A stretch of DNA of 64,000 nt, from NCBI RefSeq assembly GCF_900107765.1, contig NZ_FNQY01000002.1:248001-312000 (forward strand). Reading direction: 5' to 3'. How positions within the stretch are numbered: position 1 is the stretch's first letter; every line of letters begins with the position of its first letter. Source of the DNA: Arachidicoccus rhizosphaerae (GTDB lineage Bacteria > Bacteroidota > Bacteroidia > Chitinophagales > Chitinophagaceae). Shown here in pieces: positions 1 to 8,875 of this stretch. The translations under genes were made by a program, and so were the position numbers. The notes beneath the pieces are model-generated. The model did no database searches, had not been told where the DNA came from, and saw nothing but the letters and a program-made list of their open reading frames with translations.

Positions 1-1329
1 AAACTCTATGAAATAGATGCCCAGGGTAAACCCGTTCACTGGAGCCCTTATAACGGAGAAGTGAAGCCGGGATATATGTTTGCAGGCACCGGATTCTGGG
101 ATACTTTCAGAGCTTTATATCCGTTTTTAAGCCTGGTATTCCCAGACATTAATAAGGAAATGCAACAAGGCTTGATCAATGATTATAAAGAAGGAGGATG
201 GTTACCTGAATGGTCCAGCCCTGGTTATTCCAATATTATGCTTGGGCAGAATTCAGCTTCTGTTGTAGCCGGTGCTTACCTGAAAGGTATTCGCGGATAT
301 GATATCAATACATTATATGAGGCGATTGTTCACGGTGCACATAGTAAGGGACCAGAGGCTTCAGGACGCAGCGGCTTTGAGGATTATGATCAATACGGTT
401 ATATCCCGAGTGATAGCAAAACAGGTAACAGCGTTGCCCGCACGCTTGAATATGCCTACGATGACTATGCGATATATGCCTTAGGCAAGGCGCTGGGAAA
501 ACCAAAGTCTGAGACAGATCTTTACCGTAAAAGAGCCCTGAATTATAAAAATGTTTTTGATCCTTCCACCAATTTTATGCGTGGGAAGAATGCAGACGGT
601 TCTTTTGTCGCGGATTTTGATCCCTATAGCTGGAGCCGGGATTTTATTGAGGGCAATAGCTGGCATTATACCTGGTCCGTATTTCAGGATATACAGGGAT
701 TGATGGATCTGATGGGCGGGAAAAAATATTTTATCCAAAAGCTGGATTCTGTTTTCTCAGCTCCGCCGCTCTTTGCAGCACCCGGCCATAAGGCCAGAGG
801 TATGATTCATGAAATGCGGGAAATGCAGGTGATGAATATGGGGCAGTATGCGCATGGGAATCAGCCCATCCAGCATATGATTTACCTATATAGTTATGCC
901 GGCGCACCGTGGAAGGCGCAGTATTGGGTAAGAGAAGCCATCAATAGACTATATAAGGCGACCCCGGATGGATATTGCGGAGATGAGGATAACGGCCAGA
1001 CCTCTGCCTGGTATGTATTTTCCGCCATGGGATTTTATCCGGTCTGCCCGGCATCTGCTGAGTATATCCTGGGTGCCCCTTTGTTTAAAAAGATGACCGT
1101 ACAACTGGAAAACGGGAAGTCTTTTTCCATCAATGCGCCGCAAAATAGTAGAGACAACCGGTATATTGAAAGCATGACGGTGAACGGCAAGCCGTATACA
1201 AAAAATTATATCAGTCATCAGGACCTGCTAAACGGTGCTCAGATACAGGTAAAAATGGGCAGTCAGCCTAATGAGCAAAGAGGGATAGCGCCTGCAGACA
1301 GACCCTTCTCACTTTCTTTAACTAAGTAA
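1..1329 (+). CDS. GH92 alpha-mannosidase, 3' part (5' end outside window)
   Basis: Glycoside hydrolase family 92 exo-alpha-mannosidase, a calcium-dependent enzyme that trims alpha-linked mannose from N-glycans or mannans, usually periplasmic or surface-exposed. The frame is open from base 1 (it reads KLYEIDAQGKPVHWSPYNGE before the first in-window GTG at 61), so the start lies upstream. Visible family motifs are GTGFWDTFRALYP, the HGNQPIQHMIYLYSYAG block that carries substrate and metal contacts, and GDEDNGQTSAWYVFSAMGFYP, which contains the acidic catalytic region. The 442 residues seen are roughly the C-terminal half to two-thirds of a typical 700-750-residue protein. The gene converges on the CPBP remnant, with a hairpin between them. 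Family call is firm; linkage specificity cannot be read. Confidence 0.93.
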   Translation, partial: KLYEIDAQGKPVHWSPYNGEVKPGYMFAGTGFWDTFRALYPFLSLVFPDINKEMQQGLINDYKEGGWLPEWSSPGYSNIMLGQNSASVVAGAYLKGIRGYDINTLYEAIVHGAHSKGPEASGRSGFEDYDQYGYIPSDSKTGNSVARTLEYAYDDYAIYALGKALGKPKSETDLYRKRALNYKNVFDPSTNFMRGKNADGSFVADFDPYSWSRDFIEGNSWHYTWSVFQDIQGLMDLMGGKKYFIQKLDSVFSAPPLFAAPGHKARGMIHEMREMQVMNMGQYAHGNQPIQHMIYLYSYAGAPWKAQYWVREAINRLYKATPDGYCGDEDNGQTSAWYVFSAMGFYPVCPASAEYILGAPLFKKMTVQLENGKSFSINAPQNSRDNRYIESMTVNGKPYTKNYISHQDLLNGAQIQVKMGSQPNEQRGIAPADRPFSLSLTK

Positions 1330-1372
1330 TCCAGCGTAGCGGTCTTTTAGAAACGTCGCCATGGAGTAAAAC

Positions 1373-1415
1373 GGGGCAGCTTTATCCGGATATTGGAGGC
1401 TGCCCTGTTTGTCTT
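1373..1415 (+). terminator. Probable bidirectional terminator
   Basis: GGGCAGC at 1374-1380 pairs with GCTGCCC at 1399-1405, followed by a T-rich stretch on the plus strand. On the minus strand the arm is followed by GTTTTA. It sits between the converging GH92 gene and the CPBP gene remnant. Confidence 0.55.
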
Positions 1416-1501
1416 TAGCCCTTCAATGGCTACAACCAGTTTGCCGTCAAAATGGTGGTCAAAAGCACTGAGCGCTTCCGGTAAGAAAATAAAACCGCAG
1501 C

Positions 1502-2198
1502 TCAGATGGAGCCTATTAATAAATGGAATAGTAAAGGCAGGGTGTTGGTAATGCAATGCAATAACAAACCAAAGAAAAAGCCGTATTTGATCCGGACATA
1601 ACCAAATCCAAAACCCATAATCAGCTGAGGTAAAACAAAAACAGGATAAAAATAGATCAGGTTATAATGGATGGGGGCGAAATTGAAAATGTGCCCCAGT
1701 CCAAAAATAATGGCTGCCAGATAGTAAAAAATCTTCCTTTTTTTTTAAACTGACCGACAAGGCAGGGGTTGTTGATTTTCTGGTGGAAACCATGAAGATA
1801 AGGGCCAACAGCGCCAATATCCCTTCATAAATATACTTAAACGCAGAAAGATGGATGCCCGTGATTCTGAAAAGAATCAGCGTTAAAATGAGGCCAGCTG
1901 CCATGATTAGGTGACTTACTTTATAGTCCTGCCAAAGTCTGAATATGCATTCTTCTAAAAATGGAACAAGAAACGGAAATAAAAGGAATTTTTGGATAGG
2001 GGAACTGAATACCGTTGTTATCTGATTCGTCTTTGCTATGTCGATATGAAAAGCCATTTTTATCAAAAGATCCGTGAAGCTTATAATGATGGCTGAAACG
2101 ATAAAGCCCAGGAAGCAGTATCCCCATATTTTTAAAGATTCCTGCAGTTTCTTTTTAAAAGGTAAATCCAGTGCCGTTACAGAAGGATATAATTCCAT
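1502..2198 (-). pseudogene. CPBP-family intramembrane metalloprotease, frameshifted at an A9 tract
   Basis: CPBP (CAAX protease/bacteriocin-processing, Abi) membrane protein. Reading from 2198, the first frame gives several hydrophobic segments and motif 1, EECIFR in PFLEECIFRLWQ. It then runs through a nine-A tract (minus strand, 1738-1746) and ends at 1662 with an unrelated hydrophilic tail. In the +1 frame just after the tract the protein resumes convincingly: KIFYYLAAIIFGLGHIFNF (motif 2, FxxxH), then FFFGLLLHCITN (motif 3, HxxxN), ending at TGA 1502-1504. All three catalytic motifs are therefore present but split between frames. One A fewer would restore a protein of about 230 residues. 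This may be a genuine pseudogene, a phase-variable tract or a homopolymer sequencing error; the sequence alone cannot decide. Confidence 0.8.
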
Positions 2199-2245
2199 TG
2201 TTTATTCAGTCTTTAATTGCATGTTGGTGCGGCCGCATCAAATAT

Positions 2246-2959
2246 TTACCCGGCCTGTATCAAAAAGATGGCGGGGCGCTTGTGGAGTGTCAGATCCTTG
2301 AAATGCGCTTTCCACCAGGAGGTCTTCCTGCTTATAATGGACTCCTGCGCAGAGGTGATATCCACGGCCACACATAGCCTGGTGTCCGGATGGCAGGAAC
2401 TTATAATGTCTTCCACCAACTGCATGTTACGGTAAGGGGTTTCTATGAATATCTGTGTACAGCCTCTTTTTTTAGCGTCTGCTTCCAGGTGCTGAATCGC
2501 TTTTTTTCTTTCCATTTTATCAATAGGCAGATAACCGTTAAACTGGAATAGTTGCCCGTTCATGCCACTGGCCATCAGCGCCAGTAAAATGGAATTAGGG
2601 CCGACCAGCGGATGTACCCTGGCTTCCAATTTTTGCGCTTCCTCCACCAGGTATTGACCAGGGTCGGCTACACCCGGGCAGCCGGCTTCGCTGATAATGC
2701 CGATATTCTTTCCGGCTAGTAAAGCGTTTTTAAAGTCGGTAAGAACCTGTTCTTCCAGCTTATGTATGGCAAACCACTGATAATCGTCAATCACCATTTC
2801 TTTCCACCATTTTTTAAAATAGCGCCTGGTTGTTTTAATGTTTTCTGCAAAAAATACGTCACAGCTTTTTATGGCCGTTAAAATATAGGCAGGCAGTACA
2901 TCAAAGGCTTTTTGATCATCTTGTAATACGGTGGGAATCAAATAAACTTGACCGGTCAT
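2246..2959 (-). CDS. RsmI-like SAM-dependent methyltransferase (tetrapyrrole methylase fold)
   Basis: Member of the tetrapyrrole methylase superfamily closest to RsmI, which 2'-O-methylates C1402 of 16S rRNA. Visible features are the N-terminal strand GQVYLIPTVLQD, the loop SEAGCPGVADPG (compare SDAGTPGISDPG in RsmI), the SAM-binding GPNSILLALMASG and ETPYRNMQLVEDI. At 237 residues it is shorter than classical RsmI (about 275-285) and lacks the C-terminal extension. Bacteroidota often carry this short paralogue beside a full RsmI, so the substrate is not certain. The gene lies downstream of the AI-2E permease gene on the same strand with about 70 bp between them, and could be cotranscribed with it. 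Confidence 0.85.
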   Translation of the reverse strand: MTGQVYLIPTVLQDDQKAFDVLPAYILTAIKSCDVFFAENIKTTRRYFKKWWKEMVIDDYQWFAIHKLEEQVLTDFKNALLAGKNIGIISEAGCPGVADPGQYLVEEAQKLEARVHPLVGPNSILLALMASGMNGQLFQFNGYLPIDKMERKKAIQHLEADAKKRGCTQIFIETPYRNMQLVEDIISSCHPDTRLCVAVDITSAQESIISRKTSWWKAHFKDLTLHKRPAIFLIQAG

Positions 2960-3027
2960 AATTTTTAAAATCTGAATAAAAAGTAATAATAAAGTGGGCA
3001 GATATAGCGGTTAGTGAACGGATTAAA

Positions 3028-4158
3028 TTATGGATGCTGCTCATCCTGCCGCCTGCTCTGCTGCATTTTCTTTTTGATTTTAAGTTTCAGACTTCGTGGC
3101 TTATGGGGTCTGCTGGTGTCTTCTCCCAGTAATATACCCCAGGGTTTTAAATCCTCAACTCCATCAAAAAATACCTTTAAAAAGGCCATCATGGGGACCG
3201 CCAGGAACATGCCCGGAATACCCCAGATCTGGTTGCCGATAATAACACCCACAATGGTTACCAGCGCATTTATTTTTACTTTAGAGCCTACCACCTTAGG
3301 TAGAAGAATATTGCTGTCAATCAAATGTACAATGGAGACAACAATCAGTACGCCCACAATGGTGACCAGCTTGCCTGAAGTCGCTGTGATAATCAGACAA
3401 AGAATGGCAGCCGTGAAAATGCCCAGATAGGGAATCAGATTCAGTAGTGCGACTACAAAAGACATGAGCAGCGCATATTTAGCGCCCACAATCATAAAGC
3501 CGATAAATAACATGATGGCCACAATGAGCATTTCTATGAGTAGGCCAAAGATATAATTGCGGATAACGTATTTGGTTTTAGCTAAGACAGCCGCAACCGC
3601 CTCGCTATGCGTTTCTTTAAAACAGGCAATTAAAAAACGTACAATCAGGTTACGGTACAAGAGAAACAGGAAAGTATAGATAGGCACCAGTACCGTATAT
3701 TCCACGACAGTGGATACCGTGGATACGGTAGAACCGACCAGTGCAGGCGCACTGTTCAGCACTTTGGTTCTGAGATTTTCGACGGACTGTTGTAAGTTAA
3801 TAGAACTGATATGGAAATGATTTTGCAAATAGACCTGCAGATTCCCTACTGCTGTTGTGAAATGCTGTTCCAGTATGGGCAAATCTTCTTTAAAATCAAT
3901 GAGCTGCTCTGATATGAAGTAAATAATACCTGCCATCAGGATAATGGCCGCCAGCATACAAAGGATGGCCGCAATGGCATGATGCATGCCTTTGCGCTCC
4001 AGATAATTGCAGGGTTTAATCAGAAAAATACAAAGAATAGCCGCTATAAAAAGCGGAACGAGTATGGATTTTCCTACAAACAAAAGCCAGAGAAGAAGAC
4101 AAATCATCAGTAATACACTGCTGATCTTCATGTAAAAAGGAAGGTTTTTTTGCTCCAT
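3028..4158 (-). CDS. AI-2E family transporter (permease)
   Basis: Polytopic inner-membrane protein of the AI-2E/PerM (UPF0118) family, 376 residues. The order of segments is typical: two N-terminal hydrophobic helices, a short third one (AAILCMLAAIILMAGIIYF), a soluble amphipathic stretch of about 90 residues, then five or six helices including YIFGLLIEMLIVAIMLFIGF and the conserved LIPYLGIFTAAI and GNQIWGIPGMFLAVPMMAFLKVFFD blocks. Family members include exporters of small molecules and Na+/H+ antiporters; few are characterised, so the substrate is unknown. The tail is rich in Lys and Arg and probably cytoplasmic. Confidence 0.9.
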   Translation of the reverse strand: MEQKNLPFYMKISSVLLMICLLLWLLFVGKSILVPLFIAAILCIFLIKPCNYLERKGMHHAIAAILCMLAAIILMAGIIYFISEQLIDFKEDLPILEQHFTTAVGNLQVYLQNHFHISSINLQQSVENLRTKVLNSAPALVGSTVSTVSTVVEYTVLVPIYTFLFLLYRNLIVRFLIACFKETHSEAVAAVLAKTKYVIRNYIFGLLIEMLIVAIMLFIGFMIVGAKYALLMSFVVALLNLIPYLGIFTAAILCLIITATSGKLVTIVGVLIVVSIVHLIDSNILLPKVVGSKVKINALVTIVGVIIGNQIWGIPGMFLAVPMMAFLKVFFDGVEDLKPWGILLGEDTSRPHKPRSLKLKIKKKMQQSRRQDEQHP

Positions 4159-4251
4159 AAATTGCTATTGTATATACAAACCTACTATTTTAAGCTGAAT
4201 GAAGTTGATTAAAAACCTGATTTTTAGTACAATGGTGGTATTTTTGTCGAT

Positions 4252-5091
4252 ATGGTGCAGCAGCGTTTATTTGAGTTTGAAAAGGCCAGCATCTGCTATT
4301 ATAGATATGGCAGCGGCCCCCAGCTGGCATTTTGTCTGCATGGATATAGCAATAGCGCCACGATGTTTGAGCTTTTGGCACCGCGGTTAGGGGATTCCTT
4401 TACCCTGATTGCCCTGGATCTGCCTTACCATGGCCAAACCAGATGGGGCAGGCATAAAATGCGTGTGGAGGAGCTGGATGCTATCTTACAGGGTATTTTG
4501 AAACAGGAGCAATTAGCAAAGGCGTATATGTTAGTGGGATTCAGCCTCGGGGCAAGAATCTGCATCTCGCTGTTTAACTTTAATCCGGAGCCGGTTCAAA
4601 AAATGATTCTATTGTCTGCGGACGGATTATATAGCTCCTTTTTGTATAAGCTATTGGTCCGTACCAGGTTAGGACATTTTCTCATGGCCTGGTTATTAAA
4701 AAATCCTAAGAAATCCATGCCTACCGTTAACTGGCTGTATCATAATAAGCTGATTAATAAGACAATATATACCTATGCACGTAGTTTTGTTAATTCAAAA
4801 CGACAAAGTACTTTATTGTATGCCAGGTGGGTTTCCATGTCCCGGTTACATCCGGGTCTTAAGCGCTTTCAAAGACAGCTATCCAACCGCAAGATACCTG
4901 TTTTGATGGTATTTGGTAAAAAGGATCAGGTAACTCCCCTGCATAATGCGGAGATTATCAGAAAGTACCAGAATACTTATCTCCATATCTATAAATGGGA
5001 AGCGGGACATCTGTTATTAAGACCTCAATATCTGGATAAATTAGTCGGCCTTTTTCTGGATTGTTACCCTGTTAATCTGCCTAAAAAATGA
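4252..5091 (+). CDS. Alpha/beta hydrolase
   Basis: 279-residue alpha/beta-hydrolase-fold protein. The oxyanion-hole motif HGYSNS follows the third strand, and the nucleophile elbow GFSLG places the catalytic serine near residue 98. FGKKDQVTP supplies the likely acid and GHLLLRPQ the catalytic histidine, so the triad looks complete. No signal peptide is visible. The stop overlaps the start of the next gene (ATGA), so the two are almost certainly cotranscribed; this suggests a lipid- or glycolipid-related substrate, which is only an inference from the neighbour. The start at 4252 was chosen because the family's first beta strand (FEFEKASICYYRYG) begins there. Confidence 0.88.
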   Translation: MVQQRLFEFEKASICYYRYGSGPQLAFCLHGYSNSATMFELLAPRLGDSFTLIALDLPYHGQTRWGRHKMRVEELDAILQGILKQEQLAKAYMLVGFSLGARICISLFNFNPEPVQKMILLSADGLYSSFLYKLLVRTRLGHFLMAWLLKNPKKSMPTVNWLYHNKLINKTIYTYARSFVNSKRQSTLLYARWVSMSRLHPGLKRFQRQLSNRKIPVLMVFGKKDQVTPLHNAEIIRKYQNTYLHIYKWEAGHLLLRPQYLDKLVGLFLDCYPVNLPKK

Positions 5092-6269
5092 GTTTTTCAA
5101 CGCTTTTAGTAGATATTACCCTCTGTATCCTGATTATATATGGATTATTGATTATGGTTTATCGTACATTTTGGAATCGTCTGGAACCGGTAAAGCTTAA
5201 GCAGGAGCCTGATGCGCATCCTCAGGCGGGGAGCCGGGACGGGATTCGGTTCTCCGTCATCATTCCAGCCAGAAATGAACAGGAGAATATTCAAAATTGT
5301 ATTGAATCTATCCTGCATGGGTCCTATGCCAAAGATTTATATGAAATTATTGTCGTAGATGATTTTAGCACCGATGGAACCGGCGCCATTTTACAAAGGC
5401 TCCGTAGCCAACATCCGGCGCTGATAAAAATAATAGCACTCGCACAGGTACTGGATAGTCGTCCCATTAATTCTTACAAGAAAAAAGCGCTGGCGCTCGC
5501 CATTGAAAAGGCGCAGGGAGAATGGATACTGACAACGGATGCAGACTGTATTTTGCCTGATCAGTGGCTGGCGTATTATAATAGCTATATCAGACAAACA
5601 GGGAAGCGCTTTGTCGCGGCTCCGGTCAGGTTTATGGATACCGGCTCTTTTGTCAGCAAGTTTCAGTGCCTGGATTTTTTGAGCCTGCAAGGCGTCACCG
5701 CCGCCGCAGTGGGCGCCGGAGTGATGAGTATGTGTAATGGAGCCAATCTGGGGTATGAGAAGGCCTTTTATAAGGAGGTCGGTGGATTTGAAGGCGTTGA
5801 TAAGCTGGCGAGCGGCGATGATATGTTTTTGATGCAAAAAATGCAGGACCTGCAGCCCGGAAGTGCAGGATATTTATTCACCACAGCAGCCATTGTGGAT
5901 ACGCTGCCCATGCCCGACTGGCGTTCTTTTATCAATCAAAGAATCAGGTGGGCCAGTAAGGCCGGCACCTATAAAGACTATCAAATAAAACTGGTTCTCG
6001 TGATTGTTTATTTATTAAACCTGAGTCTGGTCGTTTTATTTTTTACCGGTCTTTTTCACCCTGTTGTCCTGGTGAAGTGGTTGATTTTGATATTGATTAA
6101 ATACCTGATAGAATTCCTTTTCATGTGGCGGGTGGCGGCATTTTTTAATCAGCGAAATCTGATGGGCTGGTTTTTAGTAATGCAACCCTTGCATCTGCTT
6201 TACACAGTGGTAGCAGGATGGTTAGGGATGTTCGGTAAATATCAATGGAAGGGCAGACAGGTTAAATAA
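5088..6269 (+). CDS. Family 2 glycosyltransferase, membrane-bound, processive-type
   Basis: 393-residue GT2 enzyme with one N-terminal transmembrane helix (residues about 5-27), a cytosolic GT-A domain and about three C-terminal helices. Nucleotide-sugar binding is indicated by FSVIIPARNEQENI and VVDDFSTDGTG, the DxD-like metal site by TTDADCILP, and the acceptor/processivity motif by INQRIRWASK (QxxRW). This architecture is shared with synthases of beta-linked polysaccharides and with glycolipid glucosyltransferases; the sugar cannot be read from sequence. It overlaps the upstream hydrolase gene by 4 bp. It converges on the minus-strand SufT-like gene with only about 15 bp between them. Confidence 0.9.
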   Translation: MSFSTLLVDITLCILIIYGLLIMVYRTFWNRLEPVKLKQEPDAHPQAGSRDGIRFSVIIPARNEQENIQNCIESILHGSYAKDLYEIIVVDDFSTDGTGAILQRLRSQHPALIKIIALAQVLDSRPINSYKKKALALAIEKAQGEWILTTDADCILPDQWLAYYNSYIRQTGKRFVAAPVRFMDTGSFVSKFQCLDFLSLQGVTAAAVGAGVMSMCNGANLGYEKAFYKEVGGFEGVDKLASGDDMFLMQKMQDLQPGSAGYLFTTAAIVDTLPMPDWRSFINQRIRWASKAGTYKDYQIKLVLVIVYLLNLSLVVLFFTGLFHPVVLVKWLILILIKYLIEFLFMWRVAAFFNQRNLMGWFLVMQPLHLLYTVVAGWLGMFGKYQWKGRQVK

Positions 6270-6284
6270 GGGCGAAGAATTCAT

Positions 6285-6635
6285 TTACATTTTAGGCGGC
6301 ATACCCAGGAGTTTTCTGCCTTCCTCGGAGACGTCGTCCAGACTCCAGACCGGATCCCAGACTATTTGTGTTTCCACCTGATAATCCGGAAAATCCTGCA
6401 GAATTCTGTTTTGGACCCCGGCCTGTATGGCTTCTCCCAGCGGACAATGAGGGGTAGAGAGGGTCATGGTTACCAGGATTTTCTGGTCCTTGGAAAAGCT
6501 GATGCCATAGACCAGGCCTAAATCCATGATATTTACGAAGAGCTCCGGATCAATTACATCATAGAGGCTGATAAGAGCAATTTTCTTTTGTTCAAAAAAC
6601 GGATCATTTATTTGGAGCTGTTGTAGAAGTTGCAT
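6285..6635 (-). CDS. MIP18/DUF59-type metal-sulfur cluster assembly factor (SufT-like)
   Basis: 116-residue protein of the MIP18 (DUF59) family, used as accessory factors in Fe-S cluster maturation (SufT, PaaD, the eukaryotic CIA factor). The fold signature DPELFVNIMDLGLVYGI is followed by TMTLSTPHCPLGEAIQAGV, which carries the conserved cysteine of the CP motif, and by a V/W-rich strand WDPVWSLDDVSEEGRKLLG. It is the last gene of the minus-strand cluster and its start overlaps the upstream gene's 3' end by about 30 bp. Being placed with hemerythrin and DUF2249 proteins suggests a role in repairing Fe-S centres damaged by NO or oxidants; that role is inferred. Confidence 0.88.
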   Translation of the reverse strand: MQLLQQLQINDPFFEQKKIALISLYDVIDPELFVNIMDLGLVYGISFSKDQKILVTMTLSTPHCPLGEAIQAGVQNRILQDFPDYQVETQIVWDPVWSLDDVSEEGRKLLGMPPKM

Positions 6636-7917
6636 GTATGAAATTTGTTTTATGTTTTAAGACAATCAGAACATTCAGCCCATAGCTAAGGGAGGTTCCG
6701 GTAAGAAAGATTAAGGCTATTTTGGTAACCCAGGGGGAGCCCCAAAGCACACCTGCCAGTAAAGCGTATAAGGCGATAACAAACAGCCACCACTGGACAT
6801 TAACCAGCCATTGCCGGTAAAGCTCCTTAGGGAGCGGTATTTTCCCTTTGCCGTTCAGATGTTTATAATGCCCGTTCCAGACGATAAAAGGCAGGGTTTT
6901 AAAGGTCATGCCTAGGCCGAGTGCTGAAATCCAGCCAAGAATTGCAAGAATCCCATAGGCTATATGTCCATTACCCAGCGGGCTTCCCGTAAGTAATAAA
7001 GTCAGAAAAACCAGCGCCGCCATAAGGTTCACAAAGGAGAGTCCGCTAAACTGCAGGGTGACATCAATGGGCCTTTTAATCCGGTTTTTATAAACATCCC
7101 TTAGATACAAAAGCCAGTGACCAATGCCCGCTATTACGATCAACAGATAAAGAAGCGCTCTGGCTGTTACAGAGAAAAAATAACCATCTATTAAAAAAAG
7201 CAGCATGCCTGCATTAATCAGGATATAAGCATTTCTTAAAAGATAGGTTTTATTGGATTTACCCAGTAAAAACATCGGAATCAGTTTGGCGCTGACGCCA
7301 ATGATTAACTGTAAAAACCATCCGGCGAGCCCCATATGGACATGCAGTTTTAATAATTCCAGATGGTTTTTATGGATAATATAAGGGTAGCGCAGATTCC
7401 AGGCTAGTAAAAAGCCTGCAAGCGTTGTAGCGCTGAGCCAGCAGGCCGCTGTCAGAATAAACGTTTTCTGTATATTATAAGATTTGCAAATGCGGGAGGT
7501 CCAGCCGACATTGAGTACAAAGCAGCCACTGGCTATAAATATTAAAAGGCCGCCAAGTAACCCCCATAATGGGAAACGACCTGCTAAAACAGGTGTATAC
7601 CAAAAGCCGCCGCCCAGCAGTACAATGCCCGTCAAAAGTAGCCAGAAGGATAAAAAAGCCAGCAACTCACTATATAAATCTCTTTCACAAATGACAGGTA
7701 ATAATTGGTAACCGGCCCCGAAAATGAGCATGGTCAGCCAACCCACCACTGTCAGATGTACGATGGATAATAAGCGGAAATTAAAATAGCCTCCTAAAAG
7801 CAGGTCGCTATGAAAAAGTAAGGTCACCGCCAGCAAAATAAAGAATACAGCCGCTGCTCCATAAAAGGGTAGTACTGCCTTATTAGCCGGAGCCTTGCCT
7901 ATATTAATACCAGCCAC
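6604..7917 (-). CDS. Heme-copper-oxidase-subunit-I-like (NnrS-like) polytopic membrane protein
   Basis: 437-residue membrane protein with about twelve hydrophobic helices, resembling stand-alone cytochrome oxidase subunit I-like proteins and NnrS. Three related blocks are visible: HLTVVGWLTMLIFGAGYQLLP near residues 54-74, LHVHMGLAGWFLQLIIGVSA followed by KLIP near 191-214, and GWISALGLGMTFKTLPFIVW near 330-350. Each has GW, a glycine and a proline at similar spacing, and the first two carry histidines that could ligate heme. The usual Tyr-His active-site pattern of true oxidases is not obvious, so oxidase or NO reductase activity should not be assumed. Position between DUF2249 and SufT-like genes points to nitrogen-oxide stress. 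Confidence 0.75.
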   Translation of the reverse strand: MAGINIGKAPANKAVLPFYGAAAVFFILLAVTLLFHSDLLLGGYFNFRLLSIVHLTVVGWLTMLIFGAGYQLLPVICERDLYSELLAFLSFWLLLTGIVLLGGGFWYTPVLAGRFPLWGLLGGLLIFIASGCFVLNVGWTSRICKSYNIQKTFILTAACWLSATTLAGFLLAWNLRYPYIIHKNHLELLKLHVHMGLAGWFLQLIIGVSAKLIPMFLLGKSNKTYLLRNAYILINAGMLLFLIDGYFFSVTARALLYLLIVIAGIGHWLLYLRDVYKNRIKRPIDVTLQFSGLSFVNLMAALVFLTLLLTGSPLGNGHIAYGILAILGWISALGLGMTFKTLPFIVWNGHYKHLNGKGKIPLPKELYRQWLVNVQWWLFVIALYALLAGVLWGSPWVTKIALIFLTGTSLSYGLNVLIVLKHKTNFIHATSTTAPNK

Positions 7918-7966
7918 AATTTAAATGATTAGTCTTTGATTAAAGGTACAATAATATACAGCCGGA

Positions 7967-8845
7967 TTATTGTTTTCGATGCGTCAGTAACAGTTTGACC
8001 TCTTTATCGGAAACAGGCCAGATCAATATATTGAATGTTCCGGTGCGCTGAAGATCTTCGAGCAAGTAAACAGGAATCCTTTTGTGATAAACATATAGCG
8101 CGTCCTGGGTGGGTAATATGTCTAATTCACCAAGGATGGCATGCATGGGCTCCGGCATTTCCAGTTGTCTGACATCAATGATTTTAACATGGGCTGATCC
8201 AAATTTGTTCAGTTCCGTCATAAATGTAGATTCATCCACGGTAGCAATCTGGTCATGGGGGCCTTCCGGCTGCGCTTCAGCCTGCTGCTGCGGCTCAGAG
8301 CTGCCGGACAGCTGCACATTGTCCGGTTTATAAAAATAACTATATACCAATTTAGGTTCCGGCGTTTGCGCATAGGTCGCTGCTCCCTTATTTTCCAGTA
8401 GTTTCAATAAAGGCGTCGGAACAAAGGTATTGATGATTTTAAGGGCTGTCCCCGGCGCTACTTTTTTATAAGCAGCCATGATTTCTTTTAGCGGGTCATG
8501 GCCTGAAGCCAGCATTGCTCTTACGTCAAGAGCGGTTATTTTTTCGCCAGGCAATCCTTTCAGCCATTCGGGTTCGGGCAGGGGAGCGGCTGGTTCCGTT
8601 GGGCTGTTGTCAGAGGCCGGTGCCCCGGACTCAAATCCCAGCGGACGCAGCACCAGAAAAAACTCCTCAACACTGCAGCCCCCAATTGAGGCGGCTTCCT
8701 GAATGGTCGTTCTGGACGCCATTAATTTTCTTAATATGGGATTGCGAAGTTTTTCCAAAGGTTTAGCCAGGCTGGATATGGCATCCAGTGCCTGGCTGTT
8801 TTCCTTTAATAGCTCGCTTATTTTTGTATTGCTATTAATGATCAT
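7967..8845 (-). CDS. DUF1858/DUF2249 domain protein
   Basis: 292-residue soluble protein. Residues about 3-70 match the ScdA-N/DUF1858-type helical domain (ISELLKENSQALDAI to EFFLVLRPLGF) found at the start of RIC/ScdA iron-centre repair proteins. The middle (LDVRAMLASGHDPLKEIMAAYKKV) and the C-terminus (IIDVRQLEMPEPMHAILGEL) look like two DUF2249 units, a SirA/TusA-like fold. The linker near residues 170-195 is rich in Glu, Gln and Ser and probably disordered. No cofactor residues are evident. The gene is 30 bp downstream of the hemerythrin gene and 50 bp upstream of the membrane protein, implying one operon. Confidence 0.8.
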   Translation of the reverse strand: MIINSNTKISELLKENSQALDAISSLAKPLEKLRNPILRKLMASRTTIQEAASIGGCSVEEFFLVLRPLGFESGAPASDNSPTEPAAPLPEPEWLKGLPGEKITALDVRAMLASGHDPLKEIMAAYKKVAPGTALKIINTFVPTPLLKLLENKGAATYAQTPEPKLVYSYFYKPDNVQLSGSSEPQQQAEAQPEGPHDQIATVDESTFMTELNKFGSAHVKIIDVRQLEMPEPMHAILGELDILPTQDALYVYHKRIPVYLLEDLQRTGTFNILIWPVSDKEVKLLLTHRKQ

Positions 8846-8875
8846 GATAAATGATTGTATTTTTACATAAGAAAT

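Noticed and set aside
1347-1556. 69-residue minus-strand frame beside the CPBP gene
   Set aside because: It is an alternative frame of the same DNA that encodes the CPBP C-terminus, and its residues lack CPBP motifs.
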